DNA of 64,000 nt from Nematostella vectensis (Eukaryota > Cnidaria > Anthozoa > Actiniaria > Edwardsiidae), in the NCBI RefSeq assembly GCF_932526225.1, contig NC_064042.1, forward strand, positions 15,614,251 to 15,678,250, written 5' to 3'. A program made the translations under genes and the position numbers. The notes below the pieces were generated by a model. It saw only the letters and a program-made list of their open reading frames with translations, was not told the origin of the DNA and ran no database searches. Numbering within the stretch: the first letter of the stretch is position 1; each line of letters starts with the position of its first letter. This document shows, one piece after another, positions 8,411 to 21,200 of this stretch.

Positions 8411-11400
8411 CTGGGGGGAGTAGTGCGTGAGTTTAGGTTAGGAAGCACCAACTTGTTAATATAAAATATATATTGTGATTATTGAAAATAACGAGAGGTA
8501 TACACGGATAATCTGTGTTGTCGCCCGCAGTGCTTCATGGGTATCAAATAAATAATAAAATAAGAGTAAATAAAAATACACTCATCACATAAACACAACA
8601 CAAAATAAGCTTTATAGGAATTATTCATTTATTGTTTAGATAGGATAGCGCAACTCGCGTTCTCAATCTAAATTCCCTTGCGTTGCTCTTGCTTCCTAGT
8701 GGGAATCAGCGTTATTGAATGGGATCCCTGTGTTAATTAATGGCTCCGGTAGCCCATACTACAGTAATTGCTCGAATAAGCGCCCAGCTTGCCTAAACGT
8801 GTTCATTCGACAATAGCCTGCGTAGCGGCTCAAGGGAGAGGGGCGGGGGGGGAGAGGGGGCGAGAGAAGACAAAGCAAGCGCGCGGCCGAGGGCTAATAC
8901 GACGAGTGTGACTGCACGCTAGAGGGAAAGTATCGAAAGCCGTCAGTACCACCCGCCCATTAGTTTATCATTAAAAGCATGTTTTGCTAGGGTTGCGGAA
9001 TTTTGTTTGCACGTCGTTATAAGAACACTTTTATCTAGAGACAAAACGGATTTTGAAATAAGCGCCATCCCCGAATAGGAGCCTCACCAGGTATATAAAA
9101 AATTAAATAGGCACCGCAGCGCTTATTCCAGCAATTCATGCAATGGTTTTGAGAGTTCTCTGGGCCACTTGAAGTGCGCTGCTTACGTAACGATACCATG
9201 ATGCACCATTGCTTACCGGTTTCTTTTTCTTCGCTTCCTTGTTGACCTGTGCGTACTGCGGGAGCTCGTCAGCGGCAGAACTCCTTTGGTCATGCGCACT
9301 GGGTCTGTCGGGTATCGCATACTGCTCCTGGCCCTCCGTATCATAATGACTAAGATGGGAATAAAAACAGTTCAGATTTAAATCTACACATGTTGCTAGC
9401 TTTATTTTTTGTACATTTATAGCCGAATTCTTGCAGAATTTACTTTTAAGACTAATTTATTTCAGTATATTTTTAGATTAATAATTTTAGTACAGTTTCT
9501 TATAAGCTTAATTTTAGTACATATATAATATATAGCTGTAGTAAAGGGCATTAGATCGTATCAAGAATTCATTCAGGGTGGACCACACCCTGCATCATCA
9601 TCTTCTTCATCATCATCCTCATCCTCATCATTACCATTATTATTATTATCAAATACCAATTCAAGCTTTTTCAGTAAAAAAAAAAATACATATCTGTATT
9701 TGTTTAGTAATTATATTTCTGGCCTTACTTTGGTTGGCTTCGAGTCTTGGGTCCTGAAATTCAAAAAGTATGTTAGTCTCAAGAGCCACCAGCAGTGACA
9801 TGCCCCCAAAATACAAAACTACACAGAAGGGGAACATAGATAGGAAAGAGGGGGGAAAGATAGATAGATAGAAGAGAAGCAAAGATAGATAAGAGAGGAA
9901 CAAAGATAGAAATGAGCGGAAAAAGATAGATACAGTAGGAACCAAATAATTCGAAATCGGTTTTATCGAACTCCTCGCTAACTCAAACTAACGTCAAGTT
10001 GGCTAGGGACTAATTCCCAGTCTCCAGAACCGGGATCCACGGGCAACCCTTGACTGCTATGGGTGGCCAAGGCTAGTAGCGCTCAGGCCTCACACGTTCG
10101 CCTTTTATTCGGCATTTGACCGTCGCACTTTCGTGTGTTTTGGTAAGACAACCTCGGAAACCTGGGCCTTCTTTAGCCATTAGTGTTTCCTTTACCTGAG
10201 CTACCAGGCCTTTTCTTTCTTCGCCATAAAATCAAAGCCACAATCACCACGGCAACGGCCAGTACACAAGCTATCACTGCGCCCGCGATCACTCCAGGGT
10301 GGGTACCGCTGGTACGAGGTGCGTTGGTCGGGGGACCTGGGGCTAGGGAAGCGCAAAGGAACAATTTGTTACTAATTTTACTGAGGGGTAAATCGAACTG
10401 GAAGGGTGGGTGTTATGTGTTATTTATCAGGGGGCCCTGAGAAAGCGCGGGTACAGGTGTTATATTAAGGGGGGAGGTATGGGGGAATTTAATGCTTATT
10501 TCTCACACCGATTCACCCTTTTTTTTTGTTAAAAAGTCTAGAGCTGCCCTCTAATTCACCGAGTACTGCTCCCCCTGTACGGCACACTCACCTGTCGTGG
10601 TAGGTGGCGGCGTATTTTCTAAAACAAAAGAAAACATGATAATTACTTCCCACTTTTCACTTCACAATAACGATCAAATAGAAATTTCTCCCCTATATAT
10701 CGATGTCGCCTCGATTCACGACATTACTCAGAAAGACAAAGCCCTATACAATGCATCAGGCTTTCAGAAGTCAGGCTTTCGCAAAGGACTGAGGGAAGGG
10801 TGCAAAAAGGTCACCCTTCCTTTTCCCCACCTTTCCCATTGAACCTTGTGCGCTTATCGAAGTGCTCCCCACCTTTCCCATTGAACCTTGTGCGCTTATC
10901 TAAGTGCTCACCACCTTTCCTATTGAACCTTGTGCGCTTATCTAAGTGCTCCCCACCTTTCCCATTGAACCTTGTGCGCTTCTCTAAGTGCTCCCCACCT
11001 TTCCCATTGAACCTTGTGCGCTTATCTAAGTGCTCCCCACCTTTCCCATTGAACCTTGTGCGCTTATCTAAGTGCTCCCCACCTTTCCCATTGAACCTTG
11101 TGCGCTTATATAAGTGCGCCCCACCTTTCCCATTGAACCTTGTGCGCTTCTCTAAGTGCGCCCCACCTTTCCCATTGAACCTTGTGCGCTTATCTAAGTG
11201 CTCCCCACCTTTCCCATTGAACCTTGTGCGCTTATATAAGTGCGCCCCACCTTTCCCATTGAACCTTGTGCGCTTATCTAAGTGCGCCCCACCTTTCCCA
11301 TTGAACCTTGTGCGCTTATCTAAGTGCTCCCCACCTTTCCCATTGAACCTTGTGCACTTATCTAAGTGCTCCCCACCTTTCCCATTGAACCTTGTGCGCT

Positions 11401-13424
11401 TATCTAAGTGCTCCCCACCTTTCCTATTGAACCTTGTGCGCTTATCTAAGTGCTCCCCACCTTTCCCATTGAACCTTGTGCGCTTATCTAAGTGCGCCCC
11501 ACCTTTCCCATTGAACCTTGTGCGCTTATCTAAGTGCTCCCCACCTTTCCCATTGAACCTTGTGCGCTTATCTAAGTGCTCACCACCTTTCCTATTGAAC
11601 CTTGTGCGCTTATCTAAGTGCGCCCCACCATTCCCATTGAACCTTGTGCGCTTCTCTAAGTGCTCCCCACCTTTCCCATTGAACCTTGTGCGCTTATCTA
11701 AGTGCTCCCCACCTTTCCCATTGAACCTTGTGCGCTTATATAAGTGCGCCCCACCTTTCCCATTGAACCTTGTGCGCTTATCTAAGTGCGCCCCACCTTT
11801 CCCATTGAACCTTGTGCGCTTATCTAAGTGCTCCCCACCTTTCCCATTGAACCTTGTGCACTTATCTAAGTGCTCACCACCTTTCCTATTGAACCTTGTG
11901 CGCTTATCTAAGTGCTCCCCACCTTGCCCATTGAACCTTGTGCACTTATCTAAGTACTCCCCACCTTTCCCATTGAACCTTGTGCACTTATCTAAGTGCG
12001 CCCCACCTTTCCCATTGAACCTTGTGCGCTTATCTAAGTGCTCCCCACCTTGCCCATTGAACCTTGTGCGCTTATCTAAGTGCTCACCACCTTTCCCATT
12101 GAACCTTGTGCGCTTATCTAAGTGCTCCCCACCTTTCCCATTGAACCTTGTGCGCTTATCTAAGTGCTCCCCACCTTTCCCATTGAACCTTGTGCGCTTA
12201 TCTAAGTGCTCCCCACCTTTCCCATTGAACCTTGTGCGCTTATCTAAGTGCGCCACTGGGCTCGAGGTAGATATCGATGGGAGAAAAATTATTAGGAAAG
12301 AAAAATTCACAGTTATATATTTTAGACCGCAATAAGGTAATACTACAACCCGTCTTGTTGACGGCAGCAGACTGCCCCAAGCAGAGACCAAAAAGGGTCA
12401 TTACTCAGAGAAGAGGCGTGACATGACTCAAAACAACCGGATAGGGTTGCATGAAAACATGACCTCATATGTCTTTTCTGTTTATGATACTTGATGTTAT
12501 TTGGTCCACTATAATATCTTTATATCTATGCATTGAGCAAGTTCCGATCGAAACTGAAATTACATCAGAATTTACATCAAAATAAATGTAAAAAAAAAAA
12601 CAGACGCCCCATTAAAATAATTCACTTAAAACCCATAAGGTTTTCCTATTTATCTACGCTCATAACATCGTATTCTTTTTGACGAGCAAAAGTAAAGGAG
12701 TGATAATCGTACACAGTGTATCAGTATCAAGCCTGCAGGAAGCGCGGTGTTGACCATTACCGCGAAAGATAAACACACGCGCAGCCATACTACTCCAGAT
12801 ACTCGTAAAAACACAAAACAATACTCTTGCAACAAAAAAAAACAACAACAAATTAATTATTCTGTTTTTGTTCTTATTTCTGTTTTTTTTACTATCTAGG
12901 AGCAGCAAAGGGTTAACTCCTTATCCTGATTATCAAATCCAAAACTTTCGAAGCCTAGAGTCTTGGCGTGAAAAAATAACACTTGTTTTCGATGTCAAGA
13001 TTTGGTACTTGGTCAATGACTAAGATGGATGACTATAATCTGGTGTAAAAATGCCATGCAACAAAACTAAAACGCAGTGTTTTAAAAGAGTCTGAAAAAG
13101 AGGTAAAATAATACCCGAGACTGTCATGACGTGCATATGCTGCGATGTACTCACCGCTTTTGTACAAGTTGATGACCAGCGAGTCGTTGCCTCCCATGTT
13201 GTTCGTGGCCTTACACGTGTAGTTACCAAAGTCGCCATCTTTCACCTTGAAAACGTATTTACTTGTTAAATTCACTTCCTCGTGAAGCACGTGACCTGTA
13301 GCGTTAGACCACGTGACAGTTGGCGTTGGGTAGCCCCCAGTAACGCAAATTAGGGAGACGTCATAGCCGACCCAGCCTTCAGTTCGCTCGGAGGAGGAGT
13401 TGGTCTTGTCGATGAACGCGGGGT
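8216..13424 (-). CDS. Gene A: Ig-domain membrane receptor with tyrosine-motif tail (5' end not found)
   Basis: Six exons join with consistent phases (1-1-1-1-2-0): Ig domain, short Pro/Thr stalk, transmembrane helix, 25-nt micro-exon, Lys-rich tyrosine exon, terminal exon. The 797 nt reads without a stop to TAA at 8216. The tail has an ITIM-fitting LIYAEL plus EQYAIP, PQYAQV, TDYAVV and PQYGNL; the last also fits the Grb2-type pYxN pattern. The product should sit in the plasma membrane with its Ig domain outside and recruit SH2 proteins when phosphorylated. Exon design and tail match gene B, so the two are tandem paralogues. I found no signal-peptide exon in 13425-15059. Gene A may be a 5'-truncated copy, may use exons further upstream, or may supply alternative 3' exons to gene B. 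Confidence 0.75.
8411..9216. other. Last intron of gene A
   Basis: About 800 bp with no exon recognised. A G-rich patch (GGGGCGGGGGGGGAGAGGGGG) lies near 8830-8860. Confidence 0.55.
9217..9349 (-). CDS. Gene A exon: tyrosine-motif, Lys-rich cytoplasmic segment
   Basis: A 133-nt exon between CTTAG and GTAAGC. It encodes 44 residues after a split codon, with EQYAIP, PQYAQV and a KEAKKKKP end. The gene B exon at 30589 has the same layout, including the Lys-rich end and the phase-0 junction. Confidence 0.8.
9592..9657. repeat. ATC/ATT trinucleotide repeat
   Basis: Simple repeat of CATCATCTT, CCTCAT and TTATTA type in a gene A intron. Confidence 0.8.
9729..9753 (-). CDS. Gene A 25-nt micro-exon
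   Basis: Flanked by TTTCAG and GTAAGG. It converts phase 1 to phase 2, exactly what the next exon needs, and encodes GPKTRSQP. The 19-nt exon of gene B at 31072 plays the same role. Support is from phase and splice signals only. Confidence 0.65.
9839..9933. repeat. Purine-rich GATA-type low-complexity repeat
   Basis: Degenerate GATAGATA and GAAGAG runs in an intron of gene A. It has no coding potential. Confidence 0.7.
10196..10342 (-). CDS. Gene A exon: transmembrane helix
   Basis: This 147-nt phase 1-1 exon encodes a Pro-rich linker, a hydrophobic helix (GVIAGAVIACVLAVAVVIVA) and a basic stop-transfer (WRRKKR). Acceptor CCCTAG and donor GTAAAG flank it. Confidence 0.87.
10592..10618 (-). 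CDS. Gene A micro-exon: Pro/Thr stalk
   Basis: A 27-nt phase 1-1 exon between TTTTAG and GTGAGT encodes NTPPPTTT plus split codons. It resembles the Thr/Pro stalk exons of gene C and keeps the frame into the transmembrane exon. Confidence 0.72.
10825..12254. repeat. 42-bp minisatellite, about 34 copies
   Basis: Tandem units containing CCCATTGAACCTTGTGCGC repeat every 42 bp, with few substitutions. They lie in the gene A intron between the Ig exon and the stalk exon. Because 42 is divisible by three and the unit lacks stops, both strands show open frames over 500 codons long; they are artefacts of the repeat. Confidence 0.97.
13155..13424 (-). CDS. Gene A exon: I-set-like Ig domain
   Basis: A phase 1-1 exon of 270 nt flanked by CAG acceptor and GTGAGT donor. 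It shows the canonical Ig pattern: B-strand Cys (SLICVTGG), core Trp (VTWSNA) and F-strand GNYTCKA. Confidence 0.88.
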
Positions 13425-15004
13425 CTGGGGAAGAATATAGGCGTGTCAGCAGAAAAGTCAAAGTGGTGTTCTAGCTTAAGTTTAGGTGATAAACAACGAT
13501 AGCAACAGCACAGCAAAAATATTAAAGTACAATGTACTTCTAGGAACTACAATAGCAAAAACAAGGCGTCAACAACAACAACATCAGTCACAACGACGAC
13601 AACAACAACAACAACAACAACCGTGTCGCAGTGGAAACAACTACAGCATGGCAAACCCGCAGCAAAAACAAGTAGCGGTTGATGACGATGTCAACAACCG
13701 GCAGCAGAATTAAACAAAAATAAATTAGCTAGCATAAGATAAAAGAGGCGGTGAATAATAACACATAAAAACTCACTATTGGTATCGAACGGAAATCAAA
13801 CAGAACTTCAACACTAACGAAGTTTATTTCATTGTAAAATACAAAATAAAATCTTACAGTTATTTTTATCAAAACGTTTACTTTTCATTTATAGCGATAA
13901 CTTGCCAATACTAAAAATTATTAACAATTACAATTATTCTTATCTGACGAATTATTTTCGATTCACCACGAAACGTATAATTAACTCACAAAATTTAAAT
14001 TTGAAATTATTCCTTACTTTCAAAACGCAACATTCTCACATTATCAAATGCTATCAAAACATCTATTTGCGTTCAAATGACTTTTGAGTAATTTAAAAAT
14101 GGCTCCTCTCAGTCAGACAGACTGGAAACGAGACAACTTGACTTTGGTCTCCCTGTGGAAAAAAGCTCAACCGAAAAAGGTGCCATTTTGAAATTACCCA
14201 AAGGACCCTGGGATCAAACAGTTTACTTTTCAATGTGTCAATCAATCTGATGGCACCCTTGAAATCTAGTCTAAGAATATCAAATATTTTGCTTCCAGTG
14301 ACCTACATACAATATAGTATAAAAATACATTAAAACCACAAAAATATATCTATAAAATCTATGCATACAAAAATACTTTACGTTGTCATCAATTACAAAC
14401 TACTTTCCTCTAATGATGTCTGTACACCCTATAAAGAGTAAATTTATAAAAATAAATACTAACGAATTTATTAACATGCATCATGAAATTTCTCTATCTT
14501 CCTGTATTAAAACGTTCAAAAAATCGTTCAAAACCAAGTTCAAAACTGGCCTTTTTCGGTTAGTCAGACCAGGAGGCCTGGTGGTAGCACTAGCTTGGCC
14601 CAACAATTAGAATTTTAGGAAGAGGGCTGGAGGATAATGGTAGTTTCCTGGTCTATTGGTATTACCTGGTATAATTGTTGTTTCCTGGTCTATTGGTATC
14701 ACCTGGTATAATGGTAGTTTCCTGGTCTATTGGTATTACCTGGTATAATGGTAGTTTTCTGGGGAAATACTATGTTCTAGTGGTAGTTATTTTGTCTAGT
14801 GGTATAGTTCTCTTGTTTCTAGAGATAGTTTCCAGGTTAGTGGAGGTTTCCGGGTTTAGTGGTATTTTCTAGTCTAGTGGTAGTGCTATGCTCTAGTTCT
14901 TTTGTCTTGTGGTATAGTTCTCTAGCCTCTACAGGTAGTTTTCGGGTTTGATGGTATTTCCACCACAGCCTAGGGGTAGTTTCCTGGCCTAATAATGATG
15001 TTCA
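13425..15004. other. Region between gene A and gene B, no exon found
   Basis: A CAA/CAG microsatellite sits at about 13565-13625 and AT-rich DNA at 13740-14100. I searched the minus strand for a signal-peptide exon with a phase-1 donor and found none with a hydrophobic stretch. Confidence 0.55.
14637..14990. repeat. 37-bp degenerate repeat
   Basis: Three clear units containing GGTAGTTTCCTGGTCTATTG run from about 14638 to 14760, then decay into related TAGTGGTAGT and CTAGTGGTAT segments. Confidence 0.8.
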
Positions 15005-15010
15005 TTTATT
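15005..15010 (-). terminator. Candidate poly(A) signal of gene B
   Basis: AATAAA on the minus strand, about 50 nt after the gene B stop codon. This would give a very short 3' UTR. No other candidate is as close. Confidence 0.5.
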
Positions 15011-15059
15011 GTGTTTCTGTTTAGTATCACTTCCCTGTCCGCCGTGACTTCCTGGTAAT

Positions 15060-15257
15060 TTACATGCTCTGTATGTTGCCATAGGTAACTTCCTGTTGGC
15101 CAGGAACGTTAGCATAGGTGGGGTCCTCTGCTTTCTGGAACTCGGTGATGTCAGCGTAGGCGGTTTCCTGGTAGGCAGCAGGTTTCGTGGCAGAGGCAGC
15201 TGCCTCGTCCATGACGGAGTTGAAGTCTGCTAGCTCCGCATACACGATCTCCCCGGG
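15060..15257 (-). CDS. Gene B terminal exon: ITIM-like tail
   Basis: A phase-0 exon after TTTTTTGCAG, 65 residues and TAA. It holds IVYAEL, TAYADI, PTYANV and VTYGNI at regular spacing. The spacing between the first two is too long for a classical ITAM, so ITIM or SH2-docking is the better description. Confidence 0.88.
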   Translation of the reverse strand, partial: PGEIVYAELADFNSVMDEAAASATKPAAYQETAYADITEFQKAEDPTYANVPGQQEVTYGNIQSM

Positions 15258-18200
15258 CTGCAAAAAAGAGAGACGTGGACATTTTAACAAAGCTTATTTA
15301 AAAATCAGAGGGTTCTAGGAAGCAAAAAGGCGATTAATGTATTTTATCTATACACCGCAGGGTTGTTTGTTGAAAAGAATAATCTGAACTTCAGAGATCA
15401 CGTGAAAAAGGGCGCTACGAGGCAAAAACAATGGAGTTATTTAAAGGAATTATCTCTTTATGCCGTATTTGGAGAGCCACGTGCAGATTGATAACATTTG
15501 GAACGCCACGTTCAGACTGATAACATTTGGAGAGCCACGTTCAGATTAATAACATTTGAAGAGCCACGTTCAGATTGATATCATTTGGAACGCCACGTTC
15601 AGACTGATAACATTTGGAGAGCCACGTTCAGATTAATAACATTTGAAGAGCCACGTTCAGATTGATAACATTTGGAGAGCCACGTGCAGATTGATAACAT
15701 TTGGAGAGCCACGTTCAGGTTAATAACATTTGAAGAGCCACGCTCAGATTGATAACATTTGAAGAGCCACGTTCAGATTGATAACATTTGGAGAGCCACG
15801 TTCAGACTGATAACATTTGGAGAGCCACGTGCAGATTGATAACATTTGGGGAGCCACGTTCAGATTGATAACATTTGGAGAGACACGTGCAGATTGATAA
15901 CATTTGGAGAGCCACGTGCAGATTAATAACATTTGGAGAGCCACGTGCAGATTAATAACATTTGGAGAGCCACGTGCAGATTAATAACATTTGGAGAGCC
16001 ACGTGCAGATTAATAACATTTGGAGAGCCACGTGCAGATTGATAACATTTGGAGAGCCACGTGCAGATTGATAACATTTGGAGAGCCACGTGCAGATTGA
16101 TGACATTTGGAGAGCCACGTTCAGATTGATGACATTTGGAGAGCCACGTGCAGATTGATAACATTTGAAGAGCCACGTGCAGATTGATAACATTTGGAGA
16201 ACAACGTGCAGATTGATAACATTTGGAGAACCACGTGCAGATTGATAACATTTGAAGAGCCACGTGCAGATTGATAACATTTGAAGAGCCACGTTCAGAT
16301 TGATAACATTTGGAGAGCCACGTTCAGACTGATAACATTTGGAGAGCCACGTGCAGATTGATAACATTTGGGGAGCCACGTTCAGATTGATAACATTTGG
16401 AGAGACACGTGCAGATTGATAACATTTGGAGAGCCACGTGCAGATTAATAACATTTGGAGAGCCACGTGCAGATTAATAACATTTGGAGAGCCACGTGCA
16501 GATTAATAACATTTGGAGAGCCACGTGCAGATTAATAACATTCGGAGAGCCACGTGCAGATTGATAACATTTGGAGAGCCACGGGCAGATTGATAACATT
16601 TGGAGAGCCACGTTCAGATTGATAACATTTGGGGAACCACGTGCAGATTGATAATATTTGAAGAGCCACGTGCAGATTGATAACATTTGAAGAGCCACGT
16701 GCAGATTGATAACATTTGGAGAACAACGTGCAGATTGATAACATTTGGAGAACCACGTGCAGATTGATAACATTTGAAGAGCCACGTGCAGATTGATAAC
16801 ATTTGAAGAGCCACGTGCAGATTGATAACATTTGGAGAGCCACGTTCAGATTGATGACATTTGGAGAGCCACGTGCAGATTGATAACATTTGAAGAGCCA
16901 CGTGCAGATTGATAACATTTGGAGAACCACGTGCAGATTGATAACATTTGGAGAACCACGTGCAGATTGATAACATTTGGAGAACCACGTGCAGATTGAT
17001 AACATTTGAAGAGCCACGTTCAGATTTATAACATTTGGAGAGCCCATTCAGATTAATAACATTTGGAGAGCCACGTTCAGATTGATAACATTTGGAGAGC
17101 CACGTGCAGATTGATAACATTTGAAGAGCCACGTTCAGACTGATAACATCTGAAGAGCCACGTTCAGATTGATAACATTTGGAGAACAACGTACAGATTG
17201 ATAACATTTGGAGAACCACGTGCAGATTGATAACATTTGAACAGCCACGTGCAGATTGATAACATTTGAAGAGCCACGTGCAGATTAATAACATTTAGAG
17301 AGCCACGTGCAGATTAATAACATTTGGAGAGCCACGTGCAGATTAATAACATTTGGAGAGCCACGTGCAGATTGATAACATTTGGAGAGCCACGTGCAGA
17401 TTGATAACATTTGGAGAGCCATGTGCAGATTGATGACATTTGGAGAGCCACGTTCAGATTGATGACATTTGGAGAGCCACGTGCAGATTGATAACATTTG
17501 AAGAGCCACGTGCAGATTGATAACATTTGGAGAACAACGTGCAGATTGATAACATTTGGAGAACCACGTGCAGATTGATAACATTTGAAGAGCCACGTGC
17601 AGATTGATAACATTTGAAGAGCCACGTGCAGATTGATAACATTTGGAGAGCCACGTTCAGATTGATAACATTTGGAGAGCCACGTGCAGATTGATAACAT
17701 TTGAAGAGCCACGTGCAGATTGATAACATTTGGAGAACCACGTGCAGATTGATAACATTTGGAGAACCACGTGCAGATTGATAACATTTGGAGAACCACG
17801 TGCAGATTGATAACATTTGAAGAGCCACGTTCAGATTTATAACATTTGGAGAGCCACGTTCAGATTGATAACATTTGGAAAGCCACGTGCAGATTAATAA
17901 CATTTGGAGAGCCACGTGCAGATTGATAACATTTGGAGAGCCACGTGCAGATTGATAACATTTGGAGAGCCACGTGCAGATTGATAACATTTGGAGAGCC
18001 ACGTTCAGATTGATAACATTTGGAGAGCCACGTGCAGATTGATAACATTTGGAGAGCCACGTGCAGATTGATAACATTTGGAGAGCCAGGTTCAGATTCA
18101 TAACATTTGGAGAGCCACGTGCAGATTGATAACATTTGGAGAGCCACGTGCAGATTGATAACATTTGGAGAGCCACGTTCAGATTGATAACATTTGGAGA

Positions 18201-21200
18201 GCCACGTTCACATTGATAACATTTGAAGAGCCACGTTCAGATTGATAACATTTGGAGAGCCACGTTCAGACTGATAACATCTGGAGAGCCACGTTCAGAT
18301 TGATAACATTTGGAGAGCCACGTTCAGATTGATAACATTTGGAGAGCCACGTGCAGATTGATAACATTTGGAGAGCCACGTTCAGACTGATAACATTTGG
18401 AGAGCCACGTTCAGATTGATAACATTTGGAGAGCCACGTGCAGATTAATAACATTTGGAGAGCCACGTGCAGATTAATAACATTTGGAGAGCCACGTGCA
18501 GATCAATAACATTTGGAGAGCCACGTGCAGATTAATAACATTTGGAGAGCCACGTGCAGATTGATAACATTTGGAGAGCCACGTGCAGATTGATAACATT
18601 TGGAGAGCCACGTGCAGATTGATAACATTTGAAGAGCCACGTGCAGATTGATAACATTTGGAGAGCCACGTTCAGATTGATAACATTTGGAGAGCCACGT
18701 GCAGATTGATAACATTTTAAGAGCCACGTTCAGATTGATAACATTTGGAAAGCCACGTGCGGATTGATAACATTTGGAGAGCCACGTGCAGATTGATAAC
18801 ATTTGGAGAGCCACGTGCAGATTGATAACATTTGGAGAGCCACGTTTAGATTGATAACATTTGGGGAGCCACGTGCAGATTGATGACATTTGAAGAGCCA
18901 CGTGCAGATTGATAACATTTGAAGAGCCACGTTCAGATTGATTACATATGAAGAGACACGTGCAGATTGATAACATTTGGAGAGCCACGTGCAGATTAAT
19001 AACATTTGGAGAGCCACGTGCAGATTGATAACATTTGGAGAGCCACGTGCAGATTTATAACATTTGGAGAGCCACGTGCAGATTGATAACATTTGGAGAG
19101 CCACGTTCAGACTGATAACATTTGGAGAGCCACGTTCAGATTGATAACATTTGGAGAGCCACGTGCAGATTAATAACATTTGGAGAGCCACGTGCAGATT
19201 AATAACATTTGGAGAGCCACGTGCAGATCAATAACATTTGGAGAGCCACGTGCAGATTAATAACATTTGGAGAGCCACGTGCAGATTGATAACATTTGGA
19301 GAGCCACGTGCAGATTGATAACATTTGGAGAGCCACGTGCAGATTGATAACATTTGAAGAGCCACGTGCAGATTGATAACATTTGGAGAGCCACGTTCAG
19401 ATTGATAACATTTGGAGAGCCACGTGCAGATTGATAACATTTTAAGAGCCACGTTCAGATTGATAACATTTGGAGAGCCACGTGCGGATTGATAACATTT
19501 GGAGAGCCACGTGCAGATTGATAACATTTGGAGAGCCACGTGCAGATTGATAACATTTGGAGAGCCACGTTTAGATTGATAACATTTGGGGAGCCACGTG
19601 CAGATTGATGACATTTGAAGAGCCACGTGCAGATTGATAACATTTGAAGAGCCACGTTCAGATTGATTACATATGAAGAGACACGTGCAGATTGATAACA
19701 TTTGGAGAGCCACGTGCAGATTAATAACATTTGGAGAGCCACGTGCAGATTGATAACATTTGGAGAGCCACGTGCAGATTTATAACATTTGGAGAGCCAG
19801 GTTCAGATTCATAACATTTGGAGAGCCACGTGCAGATTGATAACATTTGGAGAGCCACGTGCAGATTGATAACATTTGGAGAGCCACGTTCAGATTGATA
19901 ACATTTGGAGAGCCACGTGCAGATTTATACCATTTTGAGAGCCACGTTCAGATTGATAACATTTGGAGAGCCACGTGCAGATTGATAACATTTGGAGAAC
20001 AACGTGCAGATTGATAACATTTGGAGAACCACGTGCAGATTGATAACATTTGAAGAGCCACGTGCAGATTGATAACATTTGAAGAGCCACGTGCAGATTG
20101 ATAACATTTGGAGAGCCACGTTCAGATTGATGACATTTGGAAAGCCACGTGCAGATTGATAACATTTGAAGAGCCACGTGCAGATTGATAACATTTGGAG
20201 AACCACGTGCAGATTGATAACATTTGGAGAACCACGTGCAGATTGATAACATTTGGAGAACCACGTGCAGATTGATAACATTTGAAGAGCCACGTTCAGA
20301 TTTATAACATTTGGAGAGCCTATTCAGATTAATAACATTTGGAGAGCCACGTTCAGATTGATAACATTTGGAGAGCCACGTGCAGATTGATAACATTTGA
20401 AGAGCCACGTTCAGACTGATAACATCTGAAGAGCCACGTTCAGATTGATAACATTTGGAGAGCCACGTGCAGATTAATAACATTTGGAGAGCCACGTGCA
20501 GATTGATAACATTTGAAGAGCCACGTTCAGATTGATAACATTTGGAGAGCCACGTGCAGATTGATAACATTTGGAGAGCCACGTGCAGATTGATAACATT
20601 TGGAGAGCCACGTTCAGATTGATAACATTTGCGGAGCCACGTGCAGATTGATAACATTTGGAGAACCACGTGCAGATTGATAACATTTGAAGAGCCACGT
20701 GCAGATTGATAACATTTGAAGAGCCACGTTCAGATTGATAACATATGAAGAGACACGTGCGGATTGATAACATTTGGAGAGCCACGTGCAGATTAATAAC
20801 ATTTGGAGAGCCACGTGCAGATTGATAACATTTGGAGAGCCACGTGCAGATTGATAACATTTGGAGAGCCACGTTCAGATTGATAACATTTGGAGAGCCA
20901 CGTGCAGATTGATAACATTTGGAGAGCCACGTGCAGATTGATAACATTTGGAGAGCCACGTGCAGATTGATAACATTTGGAGAGCCACGTTCAGATTGAT
21001 AACATTTGGGGAGCCACGTGCAGATTGATAGCATTTGGAGAGCCACGTGCAGATTAATAACATTTGGAGAGCCACGTGCAGATTGATAACATTTGGAGAG
21101 CCACGTGCAGATTAATAACATTTGGAGAGACACGTGCAGATTGATAACATTTGGAGAGCCACGTGCAGATTGATAACATTTGGAGAGCCACGTTCAGATT

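Noticed and set aside
7937-9592. Transposon bounded by the 17-bp inverted pair at 7937-7953 and 9576-9592
   Set aside because: Only 17 bp match, there is no target duplication, and two conserved gene A tail exons lie inside; more likely a dispersed motif.
10800-12391. Open reading frames of 511 and 526 codons on opposite strands
   Set aside because: They are the 42-bp repeat read in a frame that is a multiple of three with no stop; the region is intronic between confident exons.
13486-13713. Gln-rich 75-codon plus-strand frame
   Set aside because: Derived from a CAA/CAG microsatellite; no splice or start support.
15060-15257. Classical paired ITAM in the gene B tail
   Set aside because: Tyrosine motifs are spaced too widely or lack I/L at +3 for YxxI/L-x6-8-YxxI/L; ITIM or pYxN docking fits better.
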